Shown: positions 33,458 through 36,064 of the stretch, one piece after another
How the letters are laid out: each line of letters opens with the position of its first letter
Numbering within the stretch: the first letter of the stretch is position 1
NCBI GenBank assembly: GCA_022450045.1
Contig: JAKURD010000027.1
Coordinates: 1-36,064, forward strand
Source: Gracilimonas sp.
Lineage (GTDB): Bacteria > Bacteroidota > Rhodothermia > Balneolales > Balneolaceae
Reading direction: 5' to 3'
DNA length: 36,064 nucleotides
Translations under genes and position numbers: made by a program
Notes under the pieces: generated by a model
The model's database searches: none
What the model was told of the DNA's origin: nothing
Seen by the model: only the letters and a program-made list of their open reading frames with translations

Positions 33458-34654
33458 GTGTCATGTCATGCGTAAAATGTCGGATATAAGTCGTATTTTT
33501 AAAAGAAACGACTATGACTTCCTACCACATTACTCTGACCAAAGACGAATGCGATCAACTTGAAGCGATAAAAACGAAAGGCTCTCATCGCTCACAGAAG
33601 GTACTGAATGCCCTTATTCTGCTGAATTGTGATGAGGGTGACCATCAGAAAGACCGCTCTTCCAACCAAGAAATATGCTCTATACTGGGCATTAGTGACC
33701 GAAAGATTAATCGCATAAAAAAGCGATTTGTAGATGAGGGATTGGACGTTGCCCTACACGGCCAGAAACGAGAGCGTGTATATGAACAAAAGGTAGATGG
33801 TGATTTAGAAGCTAAAATAATTGCCACAAGTTGTTCTCAGGCCCCGGAGGGGTTTTCCCGTTGGTCTCTTCGTATGTTAGCCGATCGTGTTGTCGAATTG
33901 GGATATGTTGATGATATTTCTCACGAAACGATACGTCAGACTTTAAAAAAAACGAACTTAAACCCTGGAAACAGAAAGGATGGGTAATCCCGCCGAAAGA
34001 CAACAGTGAGTTTGTGGCTGCCATGGAAGAAGTGCTTGATGTCTATAAGCGCCCTTATGATTCGAGATTTCCAGTTGTTTGCATGAATGAATCTCCCAAA
34101 CAGTTGATTGGCGAAACACGGAAAGCAATACCCATGGCACCGGGAAGAGAAGCTCGTTTTGACTATGAATACCGCAGGAATGGAGTATGTTCAATATTTA
34201 TCGCAAATGAACCATTGGCAGGGCTGCGCATGGTTACGGTAACTCCTACCCGAACCAAGATTCAGTGGGCATATTTCCTCAAACAAATTGCAGATCAATG
34301 GCCTCAAGCCGAACGTATCACATTGGTAATGGACAATTTAAACACGCATCGTCCGGGAGCACTTTATGAGGCATTCCCAGCTCCACAGGCCAGGGAGTTA
34401 CGCGACCGGTTTGAATTCGTGTACACACCAAAACATGGAAGCTGGCTGAATATGGCCGAAATTGAATTGCAAGTCTTAAACAAACAGTGCCTGAACAGGC
34501 GTATCGAGACTATTGAAGAAGTGTCCAGTGAAACCATGGCTTGGGAACGAGCACGAAACAAAAACACTCGAAAAATTAACTGGCGATTTACAACCGCTGA
34601 TGCCAGAATAAAACTACACCGCCTTTATCCGACTATTGAGCCTTGACATGACAC
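33458..34654 (+). mobile_element. IS630-family insertion sequence with intact ends
   Basis: The element is about 1197 bp. Perfect inverted repeats GTGTCATGTCA at the left end (33458) and TGACATGACAC at the right end (to 34654) are flanked on both sides by TA (33456-33457 and 34655-34656), the target duplicated by IS630/Tc1 elements. Including the flanks the inverted match is CTAGTGTCATGTCA, 14 bp. The transposase stop codon lies inside the right inverted repeat. The element sits between the susCD terminator and the GWxTD gene and interrupts no visible gene. Confidence 0.88.
33514..34646 (+). CDS. IS630 transposase, two frames joined by a -1 frameshift
   Basis: Frame 1 (33514-33987) encodes the N-terminal HTH part (ICSILGISDRKINRIKKRFV and HETIRQTLKK). 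Frame 2 continues at NELKPWKQKGWVIPPKDNSE and carries the DDE catalytic half to 34646. The junction is a run of eight A at 33945-33952 read as TTA AAA AAA ACG, giving a slippery A-AAA-AAA heptamer; a -1 slip yields a full protein of about 377 residues. Catalytic motifs are VVCMNESPKQL (usual Asp replaced by Asn), LVMDNLNTHRPG (second Asp) and HGSWLNMAEIELQVL (Glu). The end DWRFTT-like (NWRFTTADARIKLHRLYP) is typical. Because the first Asp is Asn, the enzyme is probably inactive even if the shift occurs. It could also be a simple frameshift pseudogene. Confidence 0.85.
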
Positions 34655-34657
34655 TAG

Positions 34658-35206
34658 GAATAAATTGATGCAAAAACGATTAATGATCGAACGCAAATTC
34701 AACTCACTTAATGCGATTATTTCGTGCCTTTAAATGGTTGTTGTTAACTAGATAGAAAAGGATAACCGAGCTATAAACATACCTAACATCAATATGGCTC
34801 AGTTACTAATAGGTTATCGGTTTGGCTTTGCAAGCATGGTGCATTGAACTGGTCTCTTAAACCAACCAAATGACCGCAACCTGCCAACAAAAAAATGGTT
34901 GAGCACGTTACCCCCTCAGGAAAGTAACGTCAAAACGAGAAAGACAAGAACCTGATTCATTACCCAGCCGACGAATTTTCATTAACTTGAGTGAATATCA
35001 AAGACTACTGTCTGAAAACTGAATTAGTCCTTTCATGCCTGCCGGGTTTGATTGTTATCAAAATGGACTAGAGGAACCCACAAATGGGCTATAAAAAAAG
35101 AATTTTTACTTTGGCTTATTGCCAATAGAATAGATTTGCAATATAAATGTTATGAAAGCTGACAGGTTTTTTTCATTGACATGACTGCTTTTATGTGAAG
35201 TTATAT
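34658..35206. other. Non-coding space between IS630 and the GWxTD gene
   Basis: About 550 bp on the right of the insertion sequence. It has stops in all frames at short intervals, no repeat family seen elsewhere in the window and no tRNA-like fold. It contains the 3' end flank of the minus-strand GWxTD gene. I see nothing further that I can support. Confidence 0.4.
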
Positions 35207-36064
35207 CTAAAAATTATATTTCAATATAGTCCCATTTCTCCAACGTAATGTTTGATTGTAATTGATGCTGTAATACTCCCGAGACCTATTTAAAAGATAA
35301 TGACGAAAGGGAAAATATTTTGAACGTAATTTAATTCTTTTAAAGAAAAAGTTCTTTTCTGGATCAAATTTATTGTAACTGTAAGACCAAAACAACTCAT
35401 TTGAAGTCCTATCCTCATACCATGGTGCCCCAAATAAAATATAAATCATCCCCAGATCAGTTTTCCATCCTTCTTTAAAATTGGAAAATTGTTTATTCGC
35501 CTCTTCAACTCTCTGGTAGTACATCAAGATTACATTCTCAGTTATATTAGAATTATTAATATCAGAAAGCCAAAATCTATCTATTGCATTCTTTAAAGAG
35601 TCTGAATTATTAATATCCATTAGCTCCTCATACTCCTTTTTGTCCATTATATAGTATAAAGGTTTAGCGAGTTCTTCCGGGGTTTTGAGGGAAGGATAGT
35701 TTGGGCTTTTAATTCCAAATGCTCGTCCTCTATAGACTTCATTTTCTTCCCCTTTGTTAGAAGTAACTTCCAATCGGTAGTTACCTCTTTCCAGACTTTC
35801 AAAAGCTAATTCGATAATAACGCTCCCCGGCTGTTCCAGTGATCTCGTGGATGATTGGATGACATCATATTCGTCATAATCTATTCCAATGTAGGGCAAG
35901 GTAGAAGGGGAATAATTTGAAAAATGCATCATCCTTGCGGGGCTGTCATCTGCCCTGAATCTTAGCAGTCTTGATTCGATCTCAATAGGTTCTTCCGGGT
36001 CATTATTGGTTACTTGAAATACAAATTTCAGGGAATCAAGGTTCGAGGGGATATCATACGTAGT
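35207..36064 (-). CDS. GWxTD-domain protein, 5' end outside the window
   Basis: The minus-strand frame stays open to the window edge (286 codons), so the true start lies beyond 36064. The methionine at 35932 is internal: the frame before it (YDIPSNLDSLKFVFQVTNND, IEIESRLLRF) is coding. The domain name motif is seen in FKEGWKTDLGMIYILFGAPW, preceded by AIDRFWLSDI...VILMYYQRVEEAN, and a Lys/Arg-rich end (FFFKRIKLRSKYFPFRHYLL) follows. The upstream half has the beta-rich N-terminal domain (VIIELAFESLERGNYRLEVT). GWxTD proteins are usually about 400-500 aa, secreted or periplasmic, and of unknown function. They are frequent in Balneolota and Bacteroidota. Confidence 0.85.
   Translation of the reverse strand, partial: TTYDIPSNLDSLKFVFQVTNNDPEEPIEIESRLLRFRADDSPARMMHFSNYSPSTLPYIGIDYDEYDVIQSSTRSLEQPGSVIIELAFESLERGNYRLEVTSNKGEENEVYRGRAFGIKSPNYPSLKTPEELAKPLYYIMDKKEYEELMDINNSDSLKNAIDRFWLSDINNSNITENVILMYYQRVEEANKQFSNFKEGWKTDLGMIYILFGAPWYEDRTSNELFWSYSYNKFDPEKNFFFKRIKLRSKYFPFRHYLLNRSREYYSINYNQTLRWRNGTILKYNF

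Noticed and set aside
35207..35932. Complete 241-residue gene starting at 35932
   Set aside because: The frame continues upstream to the window edge with sensible coding sequence, so 35932 is an internal methionine and the gene is cut by the window.

Overview
The window looks like chromosomal DNA of a Bacteroidota-type marine bacterium, most likely from the Balneolales/Rhodothermia side. The support is a SusC/SusD outer-membrane pair, a fused CcoN-CcoO cbb3 oxidase with a one-haem CcoP, a GWxTD-domain protein, a LemA/TPM cluster, moderate-to-low GC and mostly weak Shine-Dalgarno sequences. The taxonomic call is inference; there is no rRNA in the window.

Layout. Positions 1-3813 are a scarred accessory edge: an IS3-type transposase tail, an intact SLBB polysaccharide-export gene on the minus strand, and a decayed exosortase-like gene with a small decayed partner, bracketed by two 96-bp direct repeats. 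Positions 3868-7059 carry a glycerate 2-kinase, then an Lrp/AsnC regulator that overlaps a methionine gamma-lyase, with a double palindromic operator in front of the regulator. Positions 7153-9049 (minus strand) are a LemA / TPM / YgcG-like envelope cluster, followed by a YjjG-type HAD nucleotidase on the plus strand. Positions 10128-19205 (minus strand) are a complete cbb3 terminal oxidase locus: Rrf2 regulator, CcoI copper ATPase, CcoS, CcoNO fusion, CcoQ, CcoP, CcoG, CcoH and a TauE/SafE-like membrane protein. The genes are tightly packed and several overlap. Positions 19999-27264 hold metabolic genes: an acetyl-CoA hydrolase/CoA-transferase, PurL, lysine 6-aminotransferase and ornithine aminotransferase. 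At 27386 lies an initiator tRNA followed by a small GIY-YIG gene and then a decayed second copy of the same tRNA-terminator-GIY-YIG unit. Positions 28627-33369 encode a SusC/SusD pair with a strong terminator, followed by an IS630-family insertion sequence. A GWxTD protein runs off the right edge.

The long spaces between genes are rich in dispersed repeats. I see at least three families: R1 (97-bp element with a CGGGAATGAC-type hairpin; 3676, 19681 and a partial at 87), R2 (downstream of yjjG, the CoA-transferase gene and purL, always in the sense orientation) and R3 (205-257 bp MITE-like elements with ~27-bp terminal inverted repeats at 19632 and 24111).

The most interesting items are the tandem tRNA-fMet/GIY-YIG unit, the cysteine-bearing Rrf2 regulator with its own 26-bp palindrome at the head of the cbb3 locus, the paired Lrp operators, the exosortase remnant that has lost its catalytic segment, and an IS630 transposase that needs a -1 frameshift and has Asn where the first catalytic Asp is expected. 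No CRISPR array, prophage or recognised defence island is present.
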